64,000 nucleotides of DNA, from the NCBI GenBank assembly GCA_964036045.1, contig OZ038379.1, positions 110,609,268 through 110,673,267 of the forward strand, in the 5' to 3' direction. Shown in pieces: positions 10,824 through 23,200 of this stretch (position 1 is the first letter of the stretch; each line of letters starts with the position of its first letter). The notes beneath the pieces were generated by a model. The model worked only from the letters and a program-made list of their open reading frames with translations, did not search any database and was not told the origin of the DNA. The position numbers and the translations under genes were made by a program. Source of the DNA: Eutreptiella sp. 'Long Island Sound 2002' (taxonomy: Eukaryota; Euglenozoa; Euglenophyceae; Eutreptiales; Eutreptiaceae).

Positions 10824-13800
10824 GGGGGCGGCTCCGAAAAGGAGGACTTGGTTTTCTGGATCCTCGTGAAAATCAGGGATCAAGTTTTTCGAGCGGTGCT
10901 TGACACCGGTGCAACACTTTCCATAGTGGCCCGGCGCCTGCTAAAGACTTTCAAGAAAACGCAGACCGTGGCCATAAGAGTAGGGGATTGGCGTACCATC
11001 CATTCTTTGGGGGGGGGTCGATGTGACTATATGCCTGGGCGACGAAACCATGAACCAACACTGCAGAGTGCTGAACACGGACGCCTTTGACATCGTCATT
11101 GGTACAGACTTCCTACGAAGAAACCCCCAGGTAAAAATGCTGTCTCTCCAGCGCCCCTATTCTTTGCACTGCGACTTTGACAGTGGGCTGTTCTCCGTAC
11201 CTTTGGAGCTGTCAGGACGAAAAGAGTCTGGGCTGCGCTACGCATCCAAGACTAACTATCGTACTGAAAACTACCAATTGGCCCGTCACTTTCTTGAAAA
11301 TGGACTGGCAGCCCTTCAGGTAAACCTGGATGAGATCCAGGTGGAATTGTTTGCCAGCCAACAGCAGCACATCATGCAGTTGTACTGCTCGAAACAATTG
11401 AACAATGCTTTCCGTTTCTTCTGGAAAGCAATGGGCCTAGCGTATGCTAACCCTCCCTTCTCCCTGCTCGCGAAGGTTCTAACCAAAATTGCTTATGAGG
11501 GAGGAAGGGTTGTCATGTGCACCCCTGACTGGGGCTGCTCTGGTGAACATGCTTACTGGCGTCGTATGCTAGATTGAATGACCGTGGGAAGAGTGCAACT
11601 CCCTGACGGCCCCATCTATGTGCCTGAGGACTCAGAGACAGCTATGCAGGCCCGTGAGTTGGCCAGTTTCCTGTCCATCGTCGAAGGATCTCTCAATCCT
11701 GTACCCCTGTGTGACCTAGACCACGTGCTACTGAAAGAGGTCACGGCCGAAAATCGTGGCCTGACCCTTTCTGATCTCAAGAATTGATCTCCTGAGCACC
11801 TATCTGCCACACTTACAGGGTGTGAGTCTCCCGATGACTATCTGGAACCTGCAGCTGTAAAGGAGGATGCTGACGACCAACTGTCTGAGATCGCCAGCAC
11901 TATCCCTCCTGTTGATCCCAGCTGTGTTGACCTAAAACACAGTGCCTTCCTAGCCCAGCTGTTGCTAGAGGAGGTAGATCTAGAGTCAACCCCTGAGCCC
12001 GCTTCCCCTGTTGGGAAGCCAGTGCTACACATGCAGCCTATGCACACAGGTGAACCCGTGGCCCGGAGTGCTGATGCTCTGGCGCGACCTGCTTCTAATA
12101 GCATGCCATTGTCTGAGCATGACACTCAGGAACTCCGGCGGCTGTTGTACCTGAAGGCCGAAGGTATTGAGCGCCAAGAGCGGCTGCAATACCTCAGACA
12201 GACCTGGAAATCCTCCATCTGGTCTGAGGAGGACGATGATTCCTATACGCTGCCTGATCCTGAGATACCGCTAGTGTATTCTCTGCACTACGGGCAGCAA
12301 TGTCCCCCTGAGTGGGACGATGGTTCTGTGCCTGCCGAAACTGCTGATCGACAGAAAAAGAAAGAACACGGAAAGAGCAACCTCCATGCTGAGGAGGATT
12401 TCCTGCAGAAACTCGAGAGTCTTAACCTTGACCCCCGACTGAAGAAACTGCTGATAACCTATGAGGAGGTGTTCGGCGCCTTGCCACCTCCCCTCTCTTG
12501 TAAGAAACTGGTCCAGATGGACCTGAAACTGAAACCCGAATTTGAAAGGACGCGAGTGAGGCGTCGTCCCTATCCCGCTCTACAGCAACAGGTTGAAGAA
12601 GCCGAGCGCCAGATCCAGGAATGTATTGATGCTGGCCTCGTCGAAGAATATAAGAAGGGGGACTACCCCCATCACTGCAGTCCCTGTTTCCTCGTCGCCA
12701 AACCAGGGTCGACTGCCCTACGACTGGTTGTAGACTATGGTGAGGTCAACAAGAAAAACCAGAACCATTCAGGGAGTATTCCTAACATGGAAAATACCCT
12801 GGAGCGTATTGCCAAATGCAGGTACAAGACCCAAATGGACAAACGCTCTGGTTTCTGGCAGGTGGACCTAACCGCCACAGCTCAGGAGCTGCTGGCTTTT
12901 CTAACCCCTAAGGGCCGTGTCTTTAAGTGGAAGGTTATGCCTTTTGGGGTGGCCAATGCCCCAGCGCTCTTCCAGGAGCTAATGAACAAAATTTTGTACA
13001 TACTGAGGCGCAGGCCTCTAGTACAAGAGTTGATTTCTCGGGGTGCAGAAATGGAGGCTCACATGGACGACGTGAGTTTGGGTACTAATACGCAGGAGGA
13101 CCATGTCCTTCTCCTTCGTGAAGTTTTCATTGTTTGTCAAGAAAACCATATCCGAATCAAAGTCGAAAAATGTGAGTTTATGAAAGAGGAGATGGAAAAT
13201 TTGGGTTTCGACTTGGGGTATGGTTGGTGGAAACCAGCCGCGTCTAAGATGCAGCCCTTACAGGACATGCAGATTCGCGATGACCCTAAGAAGGGTCTAC
13301 ACGACGTGAGGAGTTTTGTGGGCGCCTGTAATCTCTATCGGCGTCACATTCACAATTTTACTTACTCCTCTGCCCCCCTCATTGACCTAATGAAGAAAAC
13401 TACTCCCTGGAGGTGGACCGCCAGAGAGGAAGAGTGTTTCCAGGAGTTGAAGAAGAAGATTGCCTCCTCCAACTGCCTGGGAGTACCCCGCCCTAAGGGC
13501 GGGATAGTCCTGATCACTGATGCCAGCGATGTAGGGGGGGGTGGTACGATCTACCAATGGCATGAGCTTAACCCCGCTGAACTAACCCACTGCCATTATC
13601 GTACTAGTGGACTGAACCGTGATTGTTCGTTGAAACATGACAATCCTACCAGTGAGTGGCGACTGGTGCCACTGGGACACTGGAATTGGAAATGGAACCA
13701 AGCGCGTTCCAATTACAGCACCTATGACCAGGAACTCCTGGCCGGTATGTTGGTGCTTTCGTCACAATCCCGACTCCTGGGATCTAACCCTATTGTCTGG

Positions 13801-15627
13801 CTGTTCGACCAGGAACCTGTGAAGTCTTTTCAGAAGGGCCCACCACCAGAGAAAGCAAAGCTAAAACGGTGGTGGCATTACCTGAGCCAGTTCAGGCTGA
13901 CAGTGCATCATATCCCCGGATTCAAGAATGAACTGTATGACTATATATCGCGCAACAACTTCAATGCGCTTATAGGTGAGAGCTCTGAGGCACTCGCCAG
14001 AGAGGCTTTCCAGCGTATGGATGTCCAGCTTGACCTGTCCATGCGCACTGCTGGAATCCTGGAGGGTTGGAGTCTACCCAACTATCAGTCTGAGTACAAA
14101 GAAATTCTCCAAACCCTCAACACTGGTCTCAAACCCTGCATCATTGACGGGCACCAGTGGTATAAAAACAATCAGTACCTCTTCTACGAGGACCGAATTG
14201 TGGTGCCTGAGGCACAACTGGATGGGTGCCTACAGTAGTCCCATCTCAGTTCTGGTCACACTGGCGCTAATCGCTCAGTGGACTTCCTCCGTGAGTGTTT
14301 CTACTCTAGTCTAACCCTGACTGAACTGAGGTCGCGTATGCAGACCATTGTGGATGCTTGTGGCTGTCATGCCAGCAAGCAGAGCGACAGTAGGGATAGG
14401 GGCCTGATCTCCACCTTACCCATACCCTATTGTGCTAACTCTCTTCTCTACGTGGATTTCATCCACGGCCTACCACGCTTCGGCGGCTATGATAGTTGCC
14501 TAGTGGTCACCTGTGGCCTATCTCGCTTCACCCGTGTTTTCCCTTGCAATAAGGAAATCACAGGAGAGCAGACGGTGAAAATGTTGGTCGAACAATGGTT
14601 CGAACCCTATGGAGCACCTAAGCAGGTGCACTCTGATGAGGATGTACGCATCCGCAGTGACACTGGGTGGTACAAACGAGTGCTAAATGCCCTCAACGTG
14701 GAGGTAACCACAGGTGTGCCCTATACCCACACGTCTAACCCTCTCTGTGAGAGACAGAACCGTGTCGTGGAGCAAAACTTAAGAATCCTGATGAAACAGG
14801 AGCGTACCAAGGACTGGGTACGCCTAGTGCCCTGGGCAGTGCTGACCATGAACTCACAGCGGAGCTCCTCTACGGGTTTCACCCCCAGGAACTGTTCGAT
14901 GGAAGACGACCTGCTTGGTTCTTCAAAACCCCCTTTCCTGAGGACTTCAAGAGCCCTGTGGGAGATTGGCTGGAACACAAAACAGTCTCTTGCTAACCAG
15001 GCTGGGACTAACCTGAGACACATTGGTGACCGTGAACTGAGCCGACAGAACCGCCTACGGCAACCTGCCAGCTTCAAGGTTGGTGACCTTGTTTTGGTAC
15101 ACCATTCACGCTTACCCTCCTGGCCACGTAACTGCCTACAGGCCCCTTATTTTGGACCCTATCGTATCATCAGGATAGATGGATCCAGGATCCATGTCAG
15201 GTGCTGTCCACGTCTGGGTGGTGAACTGCTGTGTGCACCTAAACAGTTGAGGCCCTATCACTCCCCTGACGATTTGTCTTGGGATGAGTGGCGCCTCAGC
15301 GACAGTGAGGTCGAGCGTAGGGACCTAGAGAACGCTGCCCGTCCAGAGGAGGAAGACGAACTCGAAGAGATGACTGCCGATGAGATGGCAGTCGATGGTT
15401 ACTACGTGGTCGCAGGTATTGCTCGCCACGAGTATAAACAGGGCTGGAAATTCCTAACCCTTTGGGATGGCTATGGGTTATCTGAGGCGACCTGGGAACC
15501 TATGTCAGCCTTCATACAACCAGACGGGAGTATCAACTGCATCCTCCGCACCTACCTGGTTGAGAACAACGAGGGGCAGCTCCTAACCCGTGCTGAGACT
15601 ATGTCCCAGCGTAAAAAGCGAAACTAA
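10824..15627 (+). pseudogene. pol: Pol polyprotein of element A (broken)
   Basis: Domains in order: aspartic protease (DTGAT, about 10899); a methyltransferase-like domain (VELFAS at 11341, NPPF at 11449-11460); a long linker; reverse transcriptase with active site HMDD at 13060-13071; RNase H (TDAS near 13517, YDQELLAG near 13723); integrase; and chromodomain (YYVVAGIARHEYKQGWKFLT, about 15400-15510). A nine-G run at 11009-11017 carries a one-base insertion relative to D and shifts the frame. Nonsense codons are TGA 11575-11577, TGA 11785-11787 and TAG 14236-14238. The first two look like CGA-to-TGA changes or similar when compared with D. The protein cannot be made intact. Confidence 0.92.
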
Positions 15628-18340
15628 TTTCCCTGTGTCAGTCTACTGACAGGTGCAGTGAGCACTCTTCTGCAGACAGGCCTGTGTAGGGGTGTAAGAG
15701 CAGTCGTCACAGTTGCCCCGCATGGCATCGCAGGACAGGACCGTTAGCCCCCCGTGACAACCACTCCCTGGCCGAAGGCCATTGGTTTTTCACAGACTAC
15801 TGCTTACTGAGCACTGCACTGACCCTGTCTGTGCCCTGCGGACCCATGCCTATGGTTTTCAGCGTGGGCCAAATGGCCGCTTATGAGGATTGCAGCCACC
15901 CAGCGAGTGTAGGCCTTGTTGACCATGTGTTGCATGGGGACTGCCCTGATGTAATGACCTTGGGGAGCCAACGAAGAACGGTGGCTTACTACACCAGGGG
16001 GGAATGACAAGCAAGGTGTTATGAGGCAAGGTGTGTCTTCCCTCCTTGGGGACAAGCGAGCCCACGGTTAGGACCCCTGACTGGTCCAGACCCATGGGGT
16101 TCTACCCTTCCTTACAGGGTTTACCATACCCCTATGTGTGCCAGGTATGTCTGTGTGTGTCTCACTTCTCTCCCCGGCGTGGCTCCCGGAGACCCGGCTT
16201 CGCGGACGTCGGACCGAAGGTCCTAATCAGGTACTATTATCACCCCTATGGCGCCCAATTTCTGTGCTGGCGCCTATCCTTTGGGGAAGACAGCAAAAGC
16301 CCTACCTACTAGAGGGGAGGGGTGGCCAAGTGTGCTAAGGGCATACAAAACGCCCATTTTTGCTACAGGCCAAAAGCTAACGCACTCCCCTGCGAACGAG
16401 GAAAATCACGCGGGACAGGAGACACCACTACACTACACTCACTAACGCCAGCACCGGCCTTCGAAGGCAGGGTGAGCACTCATCACCTGCACTCAACTCC
16501 TGCCAGGCCTGCTGACCCTAACCCCTACACACGCTACTTGGTGTTGCTGTCAATGAAGTCTCGGGTCCTAATGACCCTCCTGTGAAGAAGACAAGAGAAC
16601 ACAGCGCTGCTAAGCAACTGTGGCCTAACAGGGACGTCACAACACGTTTCCCTGCTAGGGCTTGGAGGGAAGGCGTGCTCTTGTTGCGTGCACAGCGCGG
16701 ATGTTGATGGAGTCGAACTGCCCACACCACTCCTGGCTGAGGCGCAGTCAATTGATTGTGTGATCAGCGCCCCTGTTTGGCTGCAGCAGAAAAATGGGAT
16801 AGCCGCCGAAGGCAGCTGCTGCGTGCACCAATCACCCTGAACCTCTCCCACCTGTACAACAGAGGCCAATGAACTGGTTTCAAGACGGAGGAACCAAGAC
16901 ACACTCCACGTATTATACGCTTCTTAGTGTGCCCTACAATACACTGTTCCTGAACCCAGTTGCAAGCAAGCAAGCTGAAGGACTTCGCCCGTTCCCTTAT
17001 GGAACGTAGGGCGAAGCCCTGGGTATCCTGGCCAGGGTTCATACCCTGTGCACAGCGCGTGGCCTACTGTCAAATTCCTTTAATGCATCGTGTGCACGCA
17101 TGCAGGGAAGAGAGGCAGAACCATAACCACACTGACGCAACCATGAGGTGAGCTCCTCCTGGGCTTACCTACCTTACTCACCATGCATCGTGTGAATGCC
17201 GAAGTGAAGCGAACGCAAAACAACCCTATTGCGAGTTATAAACAAGCCTAAGCGTTTTAAGCAACCCTACTTTAACGCTACGGCTACACACGAGCAAACA
17301 CTTTCTTTTCTTATCTGTGAAGAGAGAACGAGGATAAATTGGGGTACAGGGAAAGCGTCACAGCGTGTGAATGCCTCAATTAGGCACATGCATCGCGAGC
17401 ACAGCGCATGTTCTAACCCTACGTGCGCGCTGCGCGCTCCATTCGCATCGCATACCTTTCATTCCTGTTTTGACCTGTGCAGAGCAAAGAAGATGACCGC
17501 CCGAACCCCCAACGAACACAGCGTTGACAACCCTAACGTTTGCACGAAGCAACCAACACGAACGCAATGCGTGCGTGTGAGATGACACTGGCATACCTGA
17601 GAGAAGGGTTGTCCACCTGCTCTGTGGTGTGGGTTGAATTTGAATACTTTTCTCTGAAGTTTATAAACGTTTTGAAGCAACTGTGCAAAAATTTCCTTTA
17701 GAACTTTAAAAACTACGGCTCATACTTCCTGCTTCAAATACCGTCTACGCTTGCGCAACCTTGTTTTTGAAGTCAGCTTCCTTTGCGCTTGTCTGCGACC
17801 TTGAGTTATGTGTAAAAATGACGATTTCTCGCGTGATTTTGTCAGTTTTTAGCGATTTGACTAGTTAAATCGCTACCCCTTTCGCTAAAACGCAGGAATC
17901 ACTGCCTGTTGGTTACATTTTCTATTTTTTTCAGCTCCTGGAGATTTGTGTCCTCCATTGGGAGTATTGCTCCGCCCCGGCCCTTGGTCAGGACGTTTAC
18001 TAAAATGCTGTTTTTACAGCGATCGCCGTCCGCATCAGAGCGGTCGACTGTACCCTAGTGGGCAGGCATATGTGCTCTAGGGAAGGAGTCCTGGGTTCGA
18101 GCCCCACTACCCCCAAATAATTATCAAAAGTTTTCGTCGCACGCCGGCGACTTTTGAGGAATGCCCCATCGAAGGGACATCATTCACGGTACATTACACT
18201 GTTTTTCGAGGGTACCTACAGTGTGATAGGCTTCTAGGAACTGATGAGGATGATTTGGGAAGTTTAATGCACTTTCTGAGGTAATTTTGGGAATATTTTA
18301 GCCTTTTTCCTTGGTCCTACTAGCTTAACTAACTAGTACT
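15628..18340 (+). other. Long 3' untranslated region of element A
   Basis: 2.7 kb without coding sequence between the pol stop and the 3' LTR. Positions 16228-17195 match B (6935-7851, reverse) and, more weakly, family 2 (about 60170-61165). Conserved islands include GCGCCCAATTTCTGTGCTGG (16251-16270), a purine tract before GTGGCCAA (16311-16328) and AGAGAACACAGCGCTGCTAA (16594-16613). Positions 17200-18340 are AT-richer and show no similarity I can see elsewhere. Confidence 0.75.
18053..18113 (+). promoter_or_regulatory. tRNA-like module with Pol III box B
   Basis: CCCTAGTGGGCAGG followed about 30 bases later by GTCCTGGGTTCGAGCCCC matches the spacing and consensus of tRNA internal promoter boxes (box B GGTTCGANYCC). 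A related module sits in the family-2 LTR at 62573-62637. A clean cloverleaf is not convincing, so it is called tRNA-like only. Confidence 0.4.
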
Positions 18341-18349
18341 CAAGGGAAG
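18341..18349 (+). promoter_or_regulatory. Polypurine tract of element A
   Basis: CAAGGGAAG lies directly before the 3' LTR, where the plus-strand primer site is expected. Family 2 has AAGGGGGG and E has a GGGGGGG run in the same position. Confidence 0.7.
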
Positions 18350-19058
18350 AGTAAGAAAAAGTCACTGCCATGTCTTTCTTGGAGGGCTTCATCCAGGCCA
18401 AGCCCCCCTTAAAACCCTTTTGTTGATGCTAAGACTAACTTAAGTATTTTTATCTCTCTTTTGAAGCCTAAAGTACACTTTCTCAAAGTAACTAGGGTAG
18501 TAACCCTAGCCCCCCATGAAGTTCACCCCTACCACTCAACTGAGCGGAGGTACCTTCCTTCATGGAGGATATACCGAAATAAAATAGGCATTTCATGCTT
18601 TAGGCCTTGGAGGTTAAGCTTAGTGGCCTCCCACCCCAAGACCCCTATACTCAATTGTTTCTACCACTTATTGTGGTTCTACTTTTTAACTGTTTCTGAA
18701 TTCAGTTGCATGGCCAAGTCATTTTCTGTGTTGGCCTGACATCTATGCCCCACATTCCTAACCAGCACCATTTCACCCAACAGAGTGCACATGAAGTGCC
18801 TGATGCTATCTTAGAGGCCAGAGTCAGTCCAGGTTTCATATAAAATCTTTTGTATTATCCATTTGTGATTGAATCTTTGTGTTTATACATGCATTGTCTA
18901 TCTGCAGCCATTCTGTGTTACACTGGATTTCGAAACTATTCATTGATTCGATCCACATCCTGTTCTTGCTCTACTTGCTGCTTTGGTTTGGGTTTTCAAC
19001 TTCAAAACCTGCAGGATTTCATCAAAATATCTAGGGCACTAATCAAGGACATCTTTCT
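18350..19058 (+). repeat. 3' LTR of element A
   Basis: 709 bp, the same length as the 5' LTR, from AGTAAGAAAAAGTCACTGCC to GACATCTTTCT. It is followed at once by the duplicated GTACC and then by element B in the opposite orientation. Confidence 0.93.
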
Positions 19059-19063
19059 GTACC
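19059..19063. repeat. Target-site duplication GTACC (right of A)
   Basis: Right-hand copy of the 5-bp duplication created when A inserted into B; partner at 7852-7856. Confidence 0.9.
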
Positions 19064-19466
19064 TGATTAGGCCCTTCAGTCCGAGGTCAGCGAAGCCCGG
19101 TCTCCGGGAGCCACGCCAAGGAGTGAAGTGAGACACATTCAGACATACGTAGCACACTTAGGGGTATGGTAACCCTGTAAGGAAGTGTGGAACCCCACTG
19201 GTCTGGACCAGTCAGGGGTCCTAACTGTGTGCACGCTTGTCCCCAAGGAGGGTGGACACACCTTGCTTCACAGCACCTTGCTTGTCATTCCCCCCTGGAG
19301 TAGTAAGCCACCGCTCTTCGTTTGCTCCCCAAGGTCATAACATCAGGGCAGTTCCAATGCACCACATGGTCAACAAGGCAAACACTCGCTTGGTGGCTGC
19401 AAACCTGATAAGCGGCCATCTGGCTCACGCTGGTAACCATAGGAATGGGACTGCAGGGCACAGCCA

Positions 19467-20176
19467 GGGCAGGAGCAGTGCTCCGCAAGCAGCGGATGTG
19501 TCCGTGTCTGGAGCGCCGAACCCGATTGAGGGTGGGAGTTAGTGCATTCACCGTAACTGGAGCTCTACAGGAGTCCTGAACCTGTCCTGGCACACACTGA
19601 GTAGGCCTTTTTTTGTTTTTGAAGCTCTTAACCGCATCAAGTTGTTCTGGGTCTGAAGTCACTCGAAGGAAGACCTCATTAAGGTATGGACACTACATGG
19701 AGCATAAAATACATCACGGAGGCGGCTCGCCTAGGAAAGGGAAAGTGTTGGCTCTGATAGTGTGGTTAGAGGAATGCTGAGTGACCCTGGAGGGGGGGAT
19801 GGGTGCTCTGGGAGGGGCAGAGGGCTGAAGGGGTCAATTAGAGGGGACAGAAAGTCACTGGATGGGGGGAATCAATTCTGGATGTCCTGGGAGGCGCTGT
19901 AACGGGGTGGGGCAGACGGTGCATAGCACCTAGTAGTGGTGGGCTTGGAGGTGAGGGGTAAGGGTGTTTGACAGTGGCGTGCCCTGGAGTGTGGTGGTGA
20001 GAGAGGGCGGGTGGCCTTTGTGGGTTTGGGAGGCGGGGCAGGAGCAATGCTCCGCAAGCAGCGGATGTGTAGGTGTCTGGAGTGCTGAACCCGATTGAGG
20101 GTGGGAATTACTGCATCCACCGTAACTGGAGCTCTAGAGGAGTCCTGAGCCTGTCCTGGCACACACTGAGTAGGCC
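19467..20176. repeat. 140-bp direct repeat in the B 3' region
   Basis: 19467-19609 and 20036-20176 share a stretch containing CTCCGCAAGCAGCGGATGTG and GTCCTGGCACACACTGAGTA. The intervening ~425 bp includes a G-rich section. This is either a local duplication or an insertion with long flanking repeats; I see no coding content. Confidence 0.75.
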
Positions 20177-20247
20177 TAGCTATCAGCACAAGAGTGCTCA
20201 CCACCCTTGGGAGGTTAGAACACAGTAAATAGATAGGCACAAGGAGA

Positions 20248-23200
20248 TTAGCTTTTCTTCTTCTGTTGGGACAGAGTCTCAGCACGGGCTAGTAACTGTC
20301 CCTCGTTGTTCTCAACGAGGTAGGAGCCAAAGATGGGGTTGATACTCCCATCTGGCTGTATAAAGGCGGACATAGGTTCCCAGGTCGCCTCAGATAGCCC
20401 GTATCCATCCCACAGGGTAAGGAATTTCCAGCCCTTTTTATACTCGTGGCGGGCAATACCTGCAACCACGTAGTAGCCATCGACTGCCCTCTCATCGGCA
20501 GTCATCTTATTGAGTTCGTCTGCCTCCTCAGACTTGGGAGCGTTCTCTAGGTCAATACGCTCGACCTCACTGTCGCTGAGGCGCCACTCATCCATGGACA
20601 AATGAGCGGGGGATTGATAGTGCCTCAACTCCTGAGCAGCATAAAGCAGTTCACCACCTAGACGTGGACTGCACCTGACATGGATTCTAGATCCATCTAT
20701 CCTGATGATACAATAGGGCCCAAAATGAGGGTCCTGTAGGCAGTTACGGGGCCAGGAGGGTAGTCCTGAATGGTGAACCAAAACGAGGTCACCAACCTTG
20801 AAACTGGCAGGTCCCCGTAGGCGATTTTGGTCGGCTCAGTTCACGCTCACGGATGTGTCTCAGGTTAACACCAGCCTGGTTAGCAAGAGACTGCTTGTGA
20901 TCCAGCGGATCCCCGACGGGGCTCTTGAAGTCCTCAGGAAAGGGGGTTTTGAAGAACCAAGCAGGTCGTCCTCCATGAAACAGCTCGTGGCGGGTGAAAC
21001 CTGTGGAAGAGCTCCTCTGAGAATTCATGGTCAGCACCGCCCAGGGCACTAGGCGTACCCAATGTTTGGTACGTTCCTGTTTCATCAGGATTCTCACGTT
21101 CTGTTCCACCACACGGATTTGTCTCTCGCAAAGAGGATTAGACATGTGGGTATAGGGCACACCTGTGGTTACGTCAACATTGAGGGCGTTCAGCACTCGT
21201 TTGTACCATCCTGTGTCACTGCAGATGCGTACATCCTCATCAGAGTTTGCCTGTTTAGGTGCTCCGTATGGTTCGAACCATTGTTCGACCAACATTTTCA
21301 CCGTCTGCTCACGTCTGATTCTTTTATTGCAAGGGAACACATGGGTGAAGCAGGACAGGTCACAGGTGACCACTAGGCAACTATCATAGCCGCCGAAGCG
21401 TGGTAGGCCGTGGATGAATTCCACGTAGAGAACAGAGTTAGTACAAGGGGGTATGGGTAGGCGGAAATCAGTCCCCTATCCCTACTATCGCTCTGCTTGC
21501 TGGCATAACAGCCACAAGCATCAACAATGGTCTGCATTCGAGACCTCAGTTCTGTCAGGGTTAGACCTGAGTAGAAACACTCACAAAAGAAGTCCACTGA
21601 GCGATTAGCGCCAGTGTGACCTGGGCTGAGATGGGAGACCCCCTGGGACGTGCCTCAGGCACAACTCTACAGTCCTCGTGGAAGAGGTACTGGTTATTTT
21701 TATACCACTGGTGCCCGTCGATGACACGGGGTTCGAGACCAGTGCTGAGGGTCTGAAGAATTTCTTTATATTCTGACTGATCGTCAGTTGGGCTTCATTC
21801 CTCGAGGATTCCAGCTGTGCGCATGGACAGGTCAAGCTGGACATCCATACGCTGGAAAGCGTCTTTGGCAAGAGCCTCAGAGCTCTCAGCAATAATCGCA
21901 TCGAAGTTGTTGCGCGATATGTAGTCAGACAGTTCGTTTTTTATACCCGGGATATGATGGACTGTCAGCCTGAACTGACTGAGGTAAGTCCACCACCGTT
22001 TTAGGTTCGCTTTCCCCGGTGGTGGGCCATTCTGAAAGGACTTCACCAGTTCCTGGTCACAGAGCCAGACAATAGGGTTAGATCCCAATAGTCAGGACTG
22101 GGATGAGAGCGCCAGAATGCCGGCCAGGAGCTCCTGGTCATAGGTGCTGTAATTGGAACGAGTCTGGTTCCATTTCCCATTCCAGTGACCTAGTGGTACG
22201 AGTCGCCACTCACTGGAGGGATAGTCGTGCTTCAGGGATCCATCACGGTTCAGTCCTGTGGTGCGAGAATTGGCAATGACTTAGTTCAGCTGGGTTAAGC
22301 TCTTGCCATTGGTATATCGTTCCACCCCCCCTACATCACTGGCATCAGTGATCAGGACTATCTCGTTCTTAGGGCGGGGTACCCCCCAGCAGTTGGAGGA
22401 GGCAATTTTCTTTCTCAACTCCTGGAAACATTCCTCCCCTCTGGCAGTCCACCTCCAGGAAGTAGCTTTCTTGATTACGTCAGTGAGAGGGGCAGAAGAG
22501 CAAGTAAAATTCTGGATGTGTCGCCTATAGAAGTTACAGGCGCCCACAACACTCCTCACGTTGTGTAGACCCTTCTTGGGGTCATCAGGAATCTGCACGT
22601 CCTGTGGGGGCTGCATCTTAGACGCTGCAGGTTTCCACCAGCCATACCCCAGATCAAAACCCAAATACTCCATCTCCTCTTTCATCAACTCCCGTTTTTC
22701 GAGTTTGATTCGGACATGATTCTCCTGACAAACAACAAAAAGCTCACGGAGGTGAAGGACATGGTCCTCTGGGGTATTGGTACCCAAACTCACGTCATCA
22801 ATGTTGGGCCTCCATTTCTGCCCCTCGGGAAAACTACTCCTGTACAAGAGGTCTGTGCCTCAGTATGTACAAAACTTTGTTCACCTGTTCTTGGAAGAGT
22901 GCCGCGGCGTTGGCTACCCCAAAAGGCATGATCTTCCATTTGAACACACGACCCTCAGGGGTTACAAGGGCCAGCACTTCCTGAGCTGCGGCTGTTAGAT
23001 CAACCTGCCAGAAACCACTGCGTTTGTCCATTTTGGTTTTGTACCGGCATTGGGCAATACGCTCCAGGGTGATTTCCATGTTCGGAATACTCCCCGAGTG
23101 GTTTTGGGTTTTCTTGATGACTTCACCGTAGTCAACAACCAGTCGCAGGGCAGTCGATCCAGGTTTAGCAACCAGGAAGCAGGGACTGCAGTGATGGGGG

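Larger units (their letters stand above)
7857..19058 (+). mobile_element. Element A: full-length family-1 Ty3/Gypsy-like LTR retrotransposon
   Basis: Two 709-bp LTRs (7857-8565 and 18350-19058) bound an internal region with a primer site, gag, pol, a 2.7-kb 3' untranslated region and a purine tract. The 5-bp duplication GTACC proves the boundaries. By eye the LTRs differ at about 24 positions, roughly 3 percent. LTR ends are AG...CT rather than the common TG...CA. Gag and pol carry frameshifts and nonsense codons, so the copy is dead. It is inserted, in opposite orientation, in the 3' untranslated region of B. Confidence 0.93.

Noticed and set aside
16251-16270. TGGCGCCC followed by AATTTCTG looks like a lysine-tRNA primer site
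   Set aside because: It lies in the 3' untranslated region of A, B and family 2, over 2 kb before the LTR. True primer sites are at the 5' LTR ends and match initiator tRNA-Met.
16311-16328. Purine tract followed by TGGCCAAG, initially read as the start of a 3' LTR
   Set aside because: No matching direct copy exists 5' of gag. The inverted copy at 6935-7851 belongs to element B, and the real LTRs are fixed by the GTACC duplication.
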